A stretch of 64,000 nucleotides of DNA from JBBRMW01 sp965246845 (GTDB lineage: Bacteria; Chloroflexota; Anaerolineae; Aggregatilineales; UBA2796), in contig CBDFFR010000012.1 in assembly GCA_965246845.1 (NCBI GenBank), forward strand, positions 248,001 through 312,000, read 5' to 3'. The notes below the pieces were generated by a model that saw nothing but the letters and a program-made list of their open reading frames with translations, ran no database searches and was not told the origin of the DNA. The translations under genes and the position numbers were made by a program. Of this stretch, positions 44,823 through 54,330 are shown one piece after another. Position 1 is the stretch's first letter; each line of letters starts with the position of its first letter.

Positions 44823-47795
44823 TTAGCGAGCGAGCCGCGCCTCCCCTTGCGCCAGCGGCGTGAAGTTTGCGGTCAGCGTGGGGTTACAGGCATCCGAGGC
44901 CAGATGATCGACCAGATCGTGTAGCATCGCGACCGCCGCCGGGTGTGTTGGGTCGAGCATCAACACTTCCTTGAGCCGGAACGTTGTCATCAGGACGCGC
45001 CCCTTGCCGTAACGGAACTGCACAGTATGCACCGCCGGATGATTGACCCACCCGGAAATCTGCCCGGCGAGGAAATCCGCCTGCATGGTGGGGTCTTCAA
45101 CGGGCAAACCGAGCAGCGTCCCCAGCGGCATGATCTCCGCGAAGGGAAGCGAGAGCGGATTGGCGACATCGAGCCGCTTGTGAACGCCGGGACGCAGCCA
45201 GGTAAAGCTGGCGAGCCACGCACCGCCATAGGTCCCGCTGCGTCCCTGCCGCCAGAAGAACGGACCGGGTCCACTGCTCAGGTAGAGCATCGATCCGCCC
45301 GCCGCGACCCGGCGCAGCATATCTGCATCCGGGTAATCGGTGATGAGCATACTCGCATCCCGGTCCTTCGTGGTATTGTAACCACGCGCCGCAAGCACTT
45401 TCACAAAGTTGATTTTCGACGTTTCGTTTGCGGCGCTCATATCACTGACACCTGCTGATTTGCTCTCGCTGGGCGCTTCGGCGTGCGCAGTTTCCGGTGA
45501 AAGCTGCGCGTCTTGCGTCAGCCCGTCCGTGAAGCTACTCATTTGGCTGTGCAGCAGCACCGCGACAGGTTCCGTATACAACGCCTGACGCCAGAAGGCG
45601 GGCAACGCCAATACCTCGATGGTGTTATACGCGAGTTCCGCGCCGTCTGCCGAGTCGATAGCAAGCTGGATTTCGACCCGCTGCGCATGGGCGACCTTCG
45701 GCAGCCGCCACGCCTGCACACCGAGTTTCGTAACACTCCCGCGCGCCATCTCGGGGATCGGCTGCTCGCCATCCGCGCCACCCTGGACCGCCCAATGCAG
45801 GCGCGCGCCACTCCAATCTGCGCTGCTATAGTGCGACCCATACAGCCGCGCCCGCACAGGCTTGTCATCCCAGACCATGTACTGTTCGACTTCCGGCACA
45901 ATCACATCCGGCGCGTTGATCGTCGCGAACTGGTCGTGATAGGCTTTCGGCTGGCGATAAAAATCGAGCAGGCCATTGCTTTCCCAATACGCATCGGTGA
46001 ATTCAGTGATCACGTAGCCCACGATATTAGGCTGGCGGCGCATCGCCTCGATCTCGAAGCGCATGGCGCGCCACTGCTGCCATTGCGTCGCGGTCGCGTA
46101 GTCCTGATAGGTCGACCAAATCGCGGTCAGGCCGAGACGTTCCAGCCGCTTCACCACGCCGCGCGGCCAACCCGGTTCGCCTTCCCATGCCGACCACCAG
46201 GGACCCAGCCCAAACCAGTGCGGCTCTTTTTCGCGCAGGCCGCCGATGCTGTTCAGCGAGGGCAAGCCCCAATTGCCGAATTCGGAGAGGATCATCGGCT
46301 CGTTGCCCGTGCGCTGCGCATCGCCATACGAGGAATAGGTCCACAGCGGATGCAGGTCAAATTGATCAATCGTTTGTACCCAATGTTCGGCCTGATCGGG
46401 GATGTTCGCGTAGACGTGGAAATCATCCAGATCGCTCTTCACATGGATGTTCGGTCCCCAGCTATGCGGGCAGGGTGAGTTATCCACCACCAGTCGTGTC
46501 GGGTCCAGTTCCTTGCAGCGGTCGTACATGCGGCTGACCCATGTGCGGTCGTCAGCACTGAGCGGGAGCGAGGTCCCCCAATCTTCATTCACTATCGTCC
46601 AGATGATGATCGACGGGTGATTGTAATCACGCGCGATCATCTCCTCCAGAATGCGTTCGGCGCGCGCCTGTATGGTCGGTGGGAGCGATAGATGCTCCGC
46701 GTCGAGCGTCGGACGCACGACGAATGTACGCCATGAGGGGATTTCGGCCCAGATTAGCAGCCCCATTTCATCCGCGAGTTCAAGATAGACCGGATCGGGC
46801 GGCTTGATATGGCAGCGCAAGCTGTTCAGGCCAAGCGCCTTGGCTTTCGCGAATTGGTCCCGGATGTACTCGCGCGACGGGACGGTGTAGATCGTATCCG
46901 GGTAAAGGTCCTGATCGAGCGCGCAGAGCAGGTAAATTGGCTCGCCGTTGAGCAGTAAATGCCCATTGCGTGTCTCGATTTTGCGGAAGCCGAAGCGGAC
47001 GCGCCGCGAGTCGCTTTCGCCGCCAAGCGTGAGTTCGAGCGTGTACAGGTTCGGCGTTTCAGGCGTCCAGAGCGCCGCGTCCGGGACGGTGAGGGATAGC
47101 GCATAGTGCATCTGATTCGCTTCAATCGTTACGACAACCTGCGCCGGGTCGATACCCGTCACCTGTGCGCGGAGTTCCCCGCCGTTCAGCGCCGCGCCGC
47201 CAAGCTGAACATCAATCTCGACGCGCCTGGTCGCTATATCCGGCGTCACGCGGACCTGATCGATCCACGTTGCGGGAACAGCGGTCAGCGTTACATCCTG
47301 CCATATCCCACCGACGTTCAGATACCATTCCTGTTTACCGTGCGGGACGTTCTCCGCCTCGAAGGGCGGTTTCGTCGCGACGGCGTGCCGCTCCGCATCC
47401 GGCCAGCGCGGGATCGTGATCCCTTGCTGCGCGGAGTCATAGACGCGCACCGCTATCTCGTTCTCGCCGGGTTTCGCGAAGGCGCGGATCGGCAGTGTGA
47501 ACGGGGTATAGCCGCCCTCATGTTCGCCCGCAAGCTGCCCGTTAATGAACACCTGACACCAGTAATCGACCGCGCCGAAGGTCAGCAGCAGTTCGCCGGA
47601 GAGCCATTGTGGAGTGAGGCCGAGCGTGCGGCGATACCACGCATAACCGCTATACGGTTCCAGTTCGGGGAAAGCGGCTTGCCAGGGCAGCGGCACGCGG
47701 ATTACACGGTCGGGGGCGAGGTTGGTAACGGAATGTTGGCCTTCCGGGTCGATCTGGAATTGCCATTCACCTGTGAGAGAGCGTTCCTGACGCAT
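44823..47795 (-). CDS. Glycoside hydrolase family 2 (beta-galactosidase/glucuronidase-like)
   Basis: A 990-residue cytoplasmic enzyme of the retaining GH2 clan. The jelly-roll sugar-binding domain comes first (TGEWQFQIDPEGQH, YAWYRRTL, GAVDYWCQVFINGQLAGEHEGGYTPF), then an Ig-like domain, then the barrel with HPSIIIWTIVNEDWG (acid/base Glu about 404) and MILSEFGNWG (nucleophile about 504). The C-terminal 350 residues are extra beta domains. As the last gene of the LacI-binding protein-permease cluster, it most likely hydrolyses the imported oligosaccharide; the specific sugar is not deducible. No signal peptide is seen. Confidence 0.9.
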   Translation of the reverse strand: MRQERSLTGEWQFQIDPEGQHSVTNLAPDRVIRVPLPWQAAFPELEPYSGYAWYRRTLGLTPQWLSGELLLTFGAVDYWCQVFINGQLAGEHEGGYTPFTLPIRAFAKPGENEIAVRVYDSAQQGITIPRWPDAERHAVATKPPFEAENVPHGKQEWYLNVGGIWQDVTLTAVPATWIDQVRVTPDIATRRVEIDVQLGGAALNGGELRAQVTGIDPAQVVVTIEANQMHYALSLTVPDAALWTPETPNLYTLELTLGGESDSRRVRFGFRKIETRNGHLLLNGEPIYLLCALDQDLYPDTIYTVPSREYIRDQFAKAKALGLNSLRCHIKPPDPVYLELADEMGLLIWAEIPSWRTFVVRPTLDAEHLSLPPTIQARAERILEEMIARDYNHPSIIIWTIVNEDWGTSLPLSADDRTWVSRMYDRCKELDPTRLVVDNSPCPHSWGPNIHVKSDLDDFHVYANIPDQAEHWVQTIDQFDLHPLWTYSSYGDAQRTGNEPMILSEFGNWGLPSLNSIGGLREKEPHWFGLGPWWSAWEGEPGWPRGVVKRLERLGLTAIWSTYQDYATATQWQQWRAMRFEIEAMRRQPNIVGYVITEFTDAYWESNGLLDFYRQPKAYHDQFATINAPDVIVPEVEQYMVWDDKPVRARLYGSHYSSADWSGARLHWAVQGGADGEQPIPEMARGSVTKLGVQAWRLPKVAHAQRVEIQLAIDSADGAELAYNTIEVLALPAFWRQALYTEPVAVLLHSQMSSFTDGLTQDAQLSPETAHAEAPSESKSAGVSDMSAANETSKINFVKVLAARGYNTTKDRDASMLITDYPDADMLRRVAAGGSMLYLSSGPGPFFWRQGRSGTYGGAWLASFTWLRPGVHKRLDVANPLSLPFAEIMPLGTLLGLPVEDPTMQADFLAGQISGWVNHPAVHTVQFRYGKGRVLMTTFRLKEVLMLDPTHPAAVAMLHDLVDHLASDACNPTLTANFTPLAQGEARLAR

Positions 47796-47861
47796 GAGGG
47801 TTTGCGAGTCCTTTGCTGAAATGAGGGCGATGAAAAATGGGGTGTTGTGATTTGGTACGAA

Positions 47862-47885
47862 GGAGCGGACACGCAGGTCCGCCCA
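47862..47885. repeat. Dispersed palindromic repeat
   Basis: AGCGGAC-N6-GTCCGCCC, one copy of the second sub-type, between the GH2 gene and the permease gene of the same operon. Confidence 0.65.
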
Positions 47886-47940
47886 CCGCTCTATTGTAAA
47901 CGTTCGATTGGATCACGACGCGCGTAATGCGGCAAACTGA

Positions 47941-48789
47941 CTATTGCCCACCCATCCCGGTCATCGTGATCCCTTTCAGGATGCGCCGCTGAAAGATGAT
48001 GTAGACGATCAGCACCGGGACGCTCGAAAAAGTGGCGGCGGCCAGCACCAGCCCGCGATCCAGCGTGCCAAACGCTCCGTTCAGGACCTGCAATCCGGCG
48101 GGGATTGTACGCATCTCAAGGCGGCTCGTGACCAGCAGCGGCCATAGCAGATCATTGTAGTTGTTCAGGAAGACGTAGATGCCGAGCGCAATCAGCGCGT
48201 TCGTGGAGAGCGGCAGGACCACCCGCCAATACACGCCAAAGCGCGTTGCGCCATCCATGATCGCGGCCTCTTCCAGTTCGCGCGGGATACCCATGAAGAA
48301 CTGTCGCAGCAGGAACACACCGAAGACGTTTGCGACGCCCGGCCAGATTAGCGCATTGTAGGTATCGAGGAACTTGATGTCGCGCATCAGCAGGTAATTC
48401 GGGATGAGCGTCACCTGCGACGGGATCATGATCGTCGCGAGGAATAGGCCAAAAAGGATTGCCCGACCGGGAAAGTGCAGACGCGCGAAGGCATACGCCG
48501 CGAGGCTGCACACCGCGATCACCGCGAACGAATAGGACGCCGCCACGAAAACGCTGTTGAACAGCCAGCGCGGGAGCTGCAAATCCTGCTGCGAGAACAT
48601 CTTCTGGAAGTTTTCGAGCGTCGGCTCCTGCGGGATGATGATCGGAGGCCAGCGGATGATCTCGTTGCTGTGCATGAACGCTTCACCGATCATCAACAGC
48701 AGCGGGAAGCCGACAACGAGCGTCATCAGGATTAGAAAGGCATACAAGCCAATGTTTTTGAATTGAGAAGGGCGTGTCGCAACCATCAT
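47941..48789 (-). CDS. Carbohydrate ABC transporter permease (MalG-like)
   Basis: A 282-residue inner-membrane protein with six helices. The EAA loop EAAIMDGATRFGVYWRVVLPLS is the MalG-type variant (E-x-x-x-x-D-G-A...LP). It begins MMVATRPSQFKNIGLYAFL and ends with a short cytoplasmic tail (RRILKGITMTGMGGQ) typical of this class. It pairs with the MalF-like gene eight bases upstream to form the sugar channel; the ATPase (MsmK type) is not in the cluster and is presumably shared from elsewhere. Confidence 0.93.
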   Translation of the reverse strand: MMVATRPSQFKNIGLYAFLILMTLVVGFPLLLMIGEAFMHSNEIIRWPPIIIPQEPTLENFQKMFSQQDLQLPRWLFNSVFVAASYSFAVIAVCSLAAYAFARLHFPGRAILFGLFLATIMIPSQVTLIPNYLLMRDIKFLDTYNALIWPGVANVFGVFLLRQFFMGIPRELEEAAIMDGATRFGVYWRVVLPLSTNALIALGIYVFLNNYNDLLWPLLVTSRLEMRTIPAGLQVLNGAFGTLDRGLVLAAATFSSVPVLIVYIIFQRRILKGITMTGMGGQ

Positions 48790-48796
48790 AACCTCT

Positions 48797-49741
48797 TTAA
48801 TTCGACTCGCCGCGCCGACCGATGAAGATGAATTGCAGCAGCGTCAGCGTGATCATGATGACTGCAAGGCCAATCGCAATCGCGGACGCATACCCCGCGT
48901 GCAGGTAGCGGACCGCCTGTTGATACAGATAAATGATCACCGTGTATGAAGCCTGTCCCGGACCGCCATTCGTGATGAACAATGGCTGCCCGAAAACCTG
49001 GAACTGCGCGATGAACTGCGTCACCGTCACGAAGAGCAGCGTCGGGCGCAGCAGCGGCAGCGTGATACTGAAAAACATACGACGGCTGTTCGCGCCGTCG
49101 ATGCGCGCCGCCTCGTAAATCTGTTCGGGGATGGCTTGCATCCCGGCGAGGAAGAGCAGCATCGGAAAGCCAAAACCCCACCAGATCGTTACGAGGCTGA
49201 GTGAGGGCAGCACCAGATCGGCACTACTGAGCCAGGGAACTTTCCCGATACCAAATAAACTCAGACCATAGTTGACGACGCCGAACTCTCTATCGAGCAT
49301 CCAGTTCCAAATGATCCCGACCACGCCGACAGAGAGGACACCCGGCGCATAGAAAACGATTCGGAAAAAGTCGCGCGCCCGGATTGGTTGGTTGACCGCC
49401 AGCGCCGCCGCGAGCGCTACAATCGTCGTCCCGCCAACCGTCAGGACAGCGAAAATCGCGGTATTGCGCAGCGAGGTCCACCACAGCGGATCGGCGAGCA
49501 GCGCTTCATAATTTTTCAGGCCGATCCAGTCGTGGCTTTTCGCCAGCACGTTCCAATCGTAAAAGCTGACGTTCACGCCTTGAATGACGGCGCGCACTAC
49601 AAAGATCGAGAAAAAGAATAAAAACGGCGCGAGGAACAGATAGGCCGCAATCGCTTCACGGCGGCGGCTGGGGGTCCAGCGTTCGCGTTTGATGCGGGGC
49701 GCTGCACGCTCACGGGGGAGAGTTTGGATTGCTTGTGCCAT
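48797..49741 (-). CDS. Carbohydrate ABC transporter permease (MalF-like)
   Basis: A 314-residue permease starting at ATG 49741 (AGGAATT ribosome site); the open frame continues to 49951 only through repeat DNA. The cytoplasmic Arg-rich N-terminus is followed by six helices (YLFLAPFLFFFSIFVVRAVIQGV...). The EAA loop is YEAARIDGANSRRMFFSITLPLL. Immediately upstream lie three tandem repeat hairpins that separate it from the binding-protein gene, so expression may be lower than that of the binding protein. Confidence 0.93.
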   Translation of the reverse strand: MAQAIQTLPRERAAPRIKRERWTPSRRREAIAAYLFLAPFLFFFSIFVVRAVIQGVNVSFYDWNVLAKSHDWIGLKNYEALLADPLWWTSLRNTAIFAVLTVGGTTIVALAAALAVNQPIRARDFFRIVFYAPGVLSVGVVGIIWNWMLDREFGVVNYGLSLFGIGKVPWLSSADLVLPSLSLVTIWWGFGFPMLLFLAGMQAIPEQIYEAARIDGANSRRMFFSITLPLLRPTLLFVTVTQFIAQFQVFGQPLFITNGGPGQASYTVIIYLYQQAVRYLHAGYASAIAIGLAVIMITLTLLQFIFIGRRGESN

Positions 49742-49768
49742 CTTTGTTAATTCCTGATAATTCTGAAT

Positions 49769-49970
49769 GGGCGGACACATCGGTCCGCCCCTACGAAGAT
49801 GCGCGTTGTTGGCGGGCGGACACACAGGTCCGCCCCTACGAAGATGCGCGTTGTTGGCGGGCGGACACACAGGTCCGCCCCTACGAAAATGCACATTGTC
49901 TGGCGTAGGGGACGACCTATGTGTCGTCCCTCGATCCAACGGTGCGGCCACATCGGTTCGCCCCTACGAA
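49769..49970. repeat. Tandem array of palindromic repeats, 45-bp period
   Basis: Three copies of GGGCGGAC-N6-GTCCGCCC CTACGAAGATGCGCGTTG start at 49769, 49814 and 49859, exactly 45 bases apart; a diverged region (GTAGGGGACGAC...GTCGTCCC and a TGCGGCC-type copy) extends to 49970. The palindromes each give an 8-bp stem. Copies 1-2 are nearly identical over 45 bases, pointing to recent tandem duplication. They lie between the binding-protein stop and the MalF start. Confidence 0.9.
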
Positions 49971-49980
49971 GATGTGCGGT

Positions 49981-51348
49981 TTACTTCTGCTTGTTGAGGA
50001 CCACCTGCATCGCCGCTGCACCCTTGTCGAGCGCTTCTTTGACACTGATCTGGCCGTTCAACGCTGCGCCGAGCAGCGGGTCGAAGGCGTTCTGGAGTTC
50101 GGTGATGTCCGGGTTCGCCGGGTCGAAGTGACCGAACTGCTGGAAACTCTTGCCGATGGTGATATTCGACGGATACTTGACCGCATCCAGTTTGCCCTGG
50201 ATCGAGATGCGCGCCGGGACCTGACCCGAATCCGCCCAAATCTGATTGTTGTTGGAGAGGAACGAGACGAACTTCTTGGCCGCGTCGAGCCGCGCGCCTT
50301 CCAGCCCGTCGGCGATGAAGATGACGTGCGCGCTCACCCACGTCGCGGGTTTCGGACCGACCTGAATCATCGGCCATGTGGTCCACTTGATTTCCGGGTG
50401 CTGATCGACGAGTACGTTACGGAACCACGTTCCGGTCGGCATGATCGCGAGCTTCTGCGCCTGGAAACCGTTATAGCCACCAACCGCTGCCGGGTCCGGC
50501 GCGACTTTGTACTTATAGATCATGTCGTACATGAACTGGAGCGCTTTCTGCCCAGCTTCGCTGTTGATAGCTGCCGTCTTGCCATCCGCGCTCAGGACAT
50601 CGCCACCAAACTGGTAGAGCCACGACTGGAACTGTACACGCACCCAGTCGATACCCGTGCCGTACTGCGTCACGTTCGCGGAGTCAAAGCCCGCTTCGTT
50701 GGGGTGCTTGCCGTTCTTGTCGAGCGTGAGTTTAGTCGCCAGCGCGATGAATTCATCGGCATTCTTCGGCGCGGGAGTGTCTTCGGGGACGCCGGCGTTC
50801 TTGAACAGGTTCAGGTTGACCCACGTACCGAAGCCGTGATTATCGAGCAGGACGCCGTAGCGCTTGCCCTCAAACTTGGTTGCATCGAACGAGGGCTGCG
50901 CGAAATCGGCGGCGGGGAGCGTGCCGCCAGCCGTATCGAACATATCTTCGCTGCTGCGCAGGATGCCGAGTTTGGCGAACTGCGGGATTTCCGAAGCGTG
51001 CATGACCATCACATCGGGCGGGTCGCCCGCGACGAAGGCGGCTTGCAGCTTCTGGAACATGATGTCCCATTGATACTGTTCCTGATGAATCTTGTATGTC
51101 GGGTTGTCTTTGACGAACGCATCGACCATACGGTTCATGGTCGAGCCGTCGCCACCCGTCAGGCCGTTCCAATAGTTGATGACTGTGCCGCCAGTACCCG
51201 CGTCAACGACGACGGTGGTAGCGGTCGGGCGCGGGGTCGGGGTGGGGGCGGTTCCCTGCGCGCGTGCGCCGAGCGCGGTCCACGAGGCGACCACGAACAC
51301 GAGCGAACAGGCGAGGATAAACCGGGTAAGGAAAGACGACTTCTTCAT
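49981..51348 (-). CDS. Extracellular sugar-binding protein of the ABC importer
   Basis: A family-1 solute-binding protein of about 455 residues. GGAGG stands seven bases before ATG 51348. The signal peptide (FLTRFILACSLVFVVASWTALGARA) is followed by a Pro/Thr-rich linker (TPTPRPTATT) and the mature domain (VINYWNGLTGGDGSTMNRMVDAFVKDNP, DVMVMHASEIPQFAKLG). No clear lipobox Cys, so anchoring may be by the uncleaved helix, as expected for a monoderm. It captures an oligosaccharide for the MalF/MalG-like permeases that follow. Confidence 0.93.
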   Translation of the reverse strand: MKKSSFLTRFILACSLVFVVASWTALGARAQGTAPTPTPRPTATTVVVDAGTGGTVINYWNGLTGGDGSTMNRMVDAFVKDNPTYKIHQEQYQWDIMFQKLQAAFVAGDPPDVMVMHASEIPQFAKLGILRSSEDMFDTAGGTLPAADFAQPSFDATKFEGKRYGVLLDNHGFGTWVNLNLFKNAGVPEDTPAPKNADEFIALATKLTLDKNGKHPNEAGFDSANVTQYGTGIDWVRVQFQSWLYQFGGDVLSADGKTAAINSEAGQKALQFMYDMIYKYKVAPDPAAVGGYNGFQAQKLAIMPTGTWFRNVLVDQHPEIKWTTWPMIQVGPKPATWVSAHVIFIADGLEGARLDAAKKFVSFLSNNNQIWADSGQVPARISIQGKLDAVKYPSNITIGKSFQQFGHFDPANPDITELQNAFDPLLGAALNGQISVKEALDKGAAAMQVVLNKQK

Positions 51349-51455
51349 TCTTGAGCCTCCAAAATGCGAAATTTCTTCAAACACGAAACGATGAGCCACT
51401 TACGCACACGTCAGGTCGATACAGCCTCCTGAAATCCTTCAAAAACACAACCGGG

Positions 51456-52472
51456 TCAGGTCGATTGCCGTTCAATCAATTGGCAAGGAACCTCGACCAC
51501 ACGTTGCGGACCGCTGTAAATTCCCTCGATCCGCTCGAAAAGCATCCCGGCCAATGCGCGGCCAATCTCTACTGGAAACTGCGCGACGGTACTCAGGGTT
51601 GGCCGGATCAGGGTCGCCGCCGGGATGTTGTCGAAGCCCATCACCGCGACCTCTTCCGGCACGCGGCGGCCTAGTTCTTGCGCCACGTTGACCGCACCAA
51701 TCGCCATCGTGTCGTTGCAGACGAAGACCGCTTGCGGCGGTTCGGGCAGGCACAGCAGGGTTTCCATCGCGCGCCTGCCGCTTTCGTAAGTCCAATCGCC
51801 CTGTTGAATATAGTCGGGCGGGACGCTCAACCCCACATCGGCGAGCGCCTGCATATAGGCTTGCTGGCGGCGCACCCCCGGCGGCATATCGGGCGTCAGG
51901 CCGATGAACGCGACCCGCTGATATTTTTCCGCGAGCAGCCGGACCGCGCGATAGGTCGCGGGGCGGTCGTTGCCGGAGACGAGATCGACAGCAGGATGTT
52001 CAATCGACTCACTGAGGGCAACGACCGATGCGCCCGTGCGCTCAATCAGGGTCCCGATCTCCATAGCCGTCAGGTGATAAGGGACCATGATCATGCCATC
52101 GACCGGACGCCGCATCACGGAATTGCAAAAGCGCTTCTCGTATTCATAGATGTGGTCGGTGTTCGCGATCATCACATCATAATCGTGGTGCGCCGCAATG
52201 TCCTGTACGGTGCGCGTGATTGCGTGGTAGAACGCATTCGATATATCGGCAATCATGATCGCGATCATGTGTGTGCGCTGCGTGCGGAGCGAACGCGCGG
52301 TCATGTTCGGGTGGTAGCCGAGCGCAGTCACGGCATCCAGAACCTTCTGGCGTGTTTCGCCGCTGATTGGGATCGCGGAATTGGTCTGGTTCAACACGCG
52401 CGAGACAGTGCTTTGCGAGACGCCCGCATAACGCGCGACATCCTGCATCGTCGCCAGCGCCGATTGCTGCAT
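51456..52472 (-). CDS. LacI-family transcriptional regulator of the sugar locus
   Basis: A 338-residue repressor. The helix-turn-helix is TMQDVARYAGVSQSTVSRVLN with hinge TALGYHPNMTARSL; the periplasmic-binding-like core follows (HMIAIMIADISNAFYHAITRT, FVCNDTMAIGAVNVAQELG, VAVMGFDNIPAATLIRPTLSTV). ATG 52472 is used; ATG 52502 would add ten Lys-rich residues. It is upstream of the binding-protein gene in the same direction and divergent from GH43. It probably represses both sides until an arabinoside or other inducer binds. Confidence 0.93.
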   Translation of the reverse strand: MQQSALATMQDVARYAGVSQSTVSRVLNQTNSAIPISGETRQKVLDAVTALGYHPNMTARSLRTQRTHMIAIMIADISNAFYHAITRTVQDIAAHHDYDVMIANTDHIYEYEKRFCNSVMRRPVDGMIMVPYHLTAMEIGTLIERTGASVVALSESIEHPAVDLVSGNDRPATYRAVRLLAEKYQRVAFIGLTPDMPPGVRRQQAYMQALADVGLSVPPDYIQQGDWTYESGRRAMETLLCLPEPPQAVFVCNDTMAIGAVNVAQELGRRVPEEVAVMGFDNIPAATLIRPTLSTVAQFPVEIGRALAGMLFERIEGIYSGPQRVVEVPCQLIERQST

Positions 52473-52546
52473 GTTTTTCTTTTTAGACGATTTGATAAAC
52501 ATGAACAATGAAAATCTCAAAACCAGACCCTGCAAAATACCGCATT

Positions 52547-52576
52547 CGTATGCAGCTATACGTAATTATACATACG
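52547..52576. promoter_or_regulatory. Candidate LacI operators between the regulator and GH43
   Basis: CGTAT (52547) with ATACG (52558-52562) flank GCAGCT as an inverted repeat, and CGTA (52561) with TACG (52573-52576) form a second, overlapping one. The pair lies on the -10 box of the LacI promoter, where an autoregulatory operator is expected. Confidence 0.5.
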
Positions 52577-52592
52577 ATTGCGTTTTTGCCAA
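52565..52592 (-). promoter_or_regulatory. Promoter of the LacI gene
   Basis: On the minus strand TTGGCA (52592-52587), 16 bases, perfect TATAAT (52570-52565). It overlaps the inverted repeats at 52547-52576. Confidence 0.7.
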
Positions 52593-52633
52593 AAATTCTC
52601 TACGATTGATGCAAAGTTGAACGAGACCCCATT

Positions 52634-54280
52634 ATGCGCAAAATTTTACAACTGTGTCTGCTCATCGTCCTGCTGCTGTTCTGCGGTGCGCAACCGCCCC
52701 CGGTGCAGGCTGCGGAAGCGATGTTCTGCGCATTCAAAAACCCGTTGGTCGCGAAAGGACAGGACCCATCGGTTGTTTACCGTGACGGCTTTTACTACAT
52801 GGTCCAATCGGACGCGGGCGGCCTTCAATTGAAGAAAAGCGCGACCCTGACCGGAATGAGCGGCGCGAAGAACTTCACGATCTGGACGCCACCATCCGGC
52901 CAGCCGTACAGCTTCGATATATGGGCCCCGGAACTGGTCTATCTCGCCGACCAGTGGATCATCTACTTTGCCGCCGATGACGCGCCCAGCCACAACGCTG
53001 CGCACCGCATGTTTGCGCTGCAAGCCGATAGCGCCGACCCGACGGGGACGTGGACCTTCAAGGGCAAGGTCTATCAGGATGCGGCGACCGACAAATGGGC
53101 TATCGATGCGAGCGTGTTCATGCTGAAGGATCGGATGTATATGGTCTGGTCCGGCTGGCCGACCAATATTGGCGACTTCCCGCAAGTGCTGTACATCGCG
53201 CCGATGAGCGATCCCTTCACCGTGCGCGAACGGCACGCGATCTCCACGCCCGATCAGACGTGGGAGAAGAGTGTCGCGGCGATCAATGAGGGACCGGAGC
53301 CGTTCATCCACAATGGGCAGCTTTCGATTGTCTATTCATCGGATGCAAGCTGGACGCCCGCCTACAAACTCGGTCTGCTCAAATTGACGGGTGATGATCC
53401 GCTCGACCCGGCAGCGTGGACGAAAAGCGGTCCCGTTTTCCAAAAGACAGCGGACCTCTTCGGACCGGGGCATAACTCCACGCCCGTCGCCTCGCCGGAT
53501 GGCACGCAGGATTGGCTCGTCTACCATGCTAACACGCCCACCAGCGGCGGCTGGGAGAATCGCCAAATCCAGATGCAGCCGTTCACCTGGAATGCTGACA
53601 ACACGCCCGCTTTGGGGACACCTGTTGCACCAACTTCTGCGCAGTCGGCCCCCAGCGGGCAGCCGTGCGGGCTGCTGGCCGCCTATTCGCTCAATGATGC
53701 GGCAAGTGTAGTCGATGCGAACGGCATAGCAGCGACCGTGAACGGCGCGCCCGCAAGCGTACCCGGTCACAGCGGCGGGGCGTTGCGCCTGAACGGAACT
53801 GCGGATTACATCGACCCCGCGCGCCCGGTCCTCAGCACGCTGGGCAGTTATTCGGTCGCGGCGTGGGTCCAACTGGATCGGCTGGATGGGACGTTCTCGA
53901 TCCTCAGTCAGGAAGGCGGGATCGCCAGCGAATTCGCGTTGCAATACGACGCCACAGCCGGGTTCACCTTCACGATGTTCAATTGGAAGGGCGATGTCGA
54001 TGCGCGTGCTGCCGCGCAAACTCCAGCGGTCGCGGGCGCGTGGGTTCACCTTGCCGGCGTGCGTGACGCGCTCAAGGGCGAAATCCGGCTGTATCTGGAT
54101 GGCAAGCTGGAAGGCGCGGTCCCTTATAACGCCGATTGGGACGCGCGCGGTCGCACGATCATCGGGGCGGGGCGGCGCGCGAACCGGCGTGCGGACTTTT
54201 TCGCGGGCGTGATCGATGAGGTGCGCTTGTTCAATAGTGCGCTTACGGATACGCAGGCCGCCGGGGTATTTTCCGAATAG
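52634..54280 (+). CDS. Secreted GH43 arabinanase/xylosidase-like enzyme with a C-terminal LamG (concanavalin-like) domain
   Basis: A signal peptide (ILQLCLLIVLLLFCGAQPPPVQA) precedes a five-bladed propeller. Catalytic carboxylates are readable: Asp44 in GQDPSVVYRDG, Asp158 in WAIDASVF and Glu219 in INEGPEPF. The fold suits alpha-L-arabinofuranosidase or arabinanase activity on plant pectin or arabinoxylan. Residues 345-548 form a laminin-G/concanavalin-like sandwich (GALRLNGTADYI, YSVAAWVQLDRLDG, GVIDEVRLFNSALTDTQ) probably for substrate binding. The gene is divergent from the LacI gene, consistent with one regulon: outside cleavage, import, then GH2. Confidence 0.92.
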   Translation: MRKILQLCLLIVLLLFCGAQPPPVQAAEAMFCAFKNPLVAKGQDPSVVYRDGFYYMVQSDAGGLQLKKSATLTGMSGAKNFTIWTPPSGQPYSFDIWAPELVYLADQWIIYFAADDAPSHNAAHRMFALQADSADPTGTWTFKGKVYQDAATDKWAIDASVFMLKDRMYMVWSGWPTNIGDFPQVLYIAPMSDPFTVRERHAISTPDQTWEKSVAAINEGPEPFIHNGQLSIVYSSDASWTPAYKLGLLKLTGDDPLDPAAWTKSGPVFQKTADLFGPGHNSTPVASPDGTQDWLVYHANTPTSGGWENRQIQMQPFTWNADNTPALGTPVAPTSAQSAPSGQPCGLLAAYSLNDAASVVDANGIAATVNGAPASVPGHSGGALRLNGTADYIDPARPVLSTLGSYSVAAWVQLDRLDGTFSILSQEGGIASEFALQYDATAGFTFTMFNWKGDVDARAAAQTPAVAGAWVHLAGVRDALKGEIRLYLDGKLEGAVPYNADWDARGRTIIGAGRRANRRADFFAGVIDEVRLFNSALTDTQAAGVFSE

Positions 54281-54330
54281 ATCAATCGCGCGCTGGAGGG
54301 ACCGGATTTATTCGGTTCGCTAAGTATTGC

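Noticed and set aside
49767..50131. Short frames with GGHTGPPLR- or THRSAPT-like repeats, CRISPR-like appearance of the 45-bp array
   Set aside because: The unit has palindromic repeat plus identical rather than variable spacers and no cas genes; the frames are translations of the repeat.
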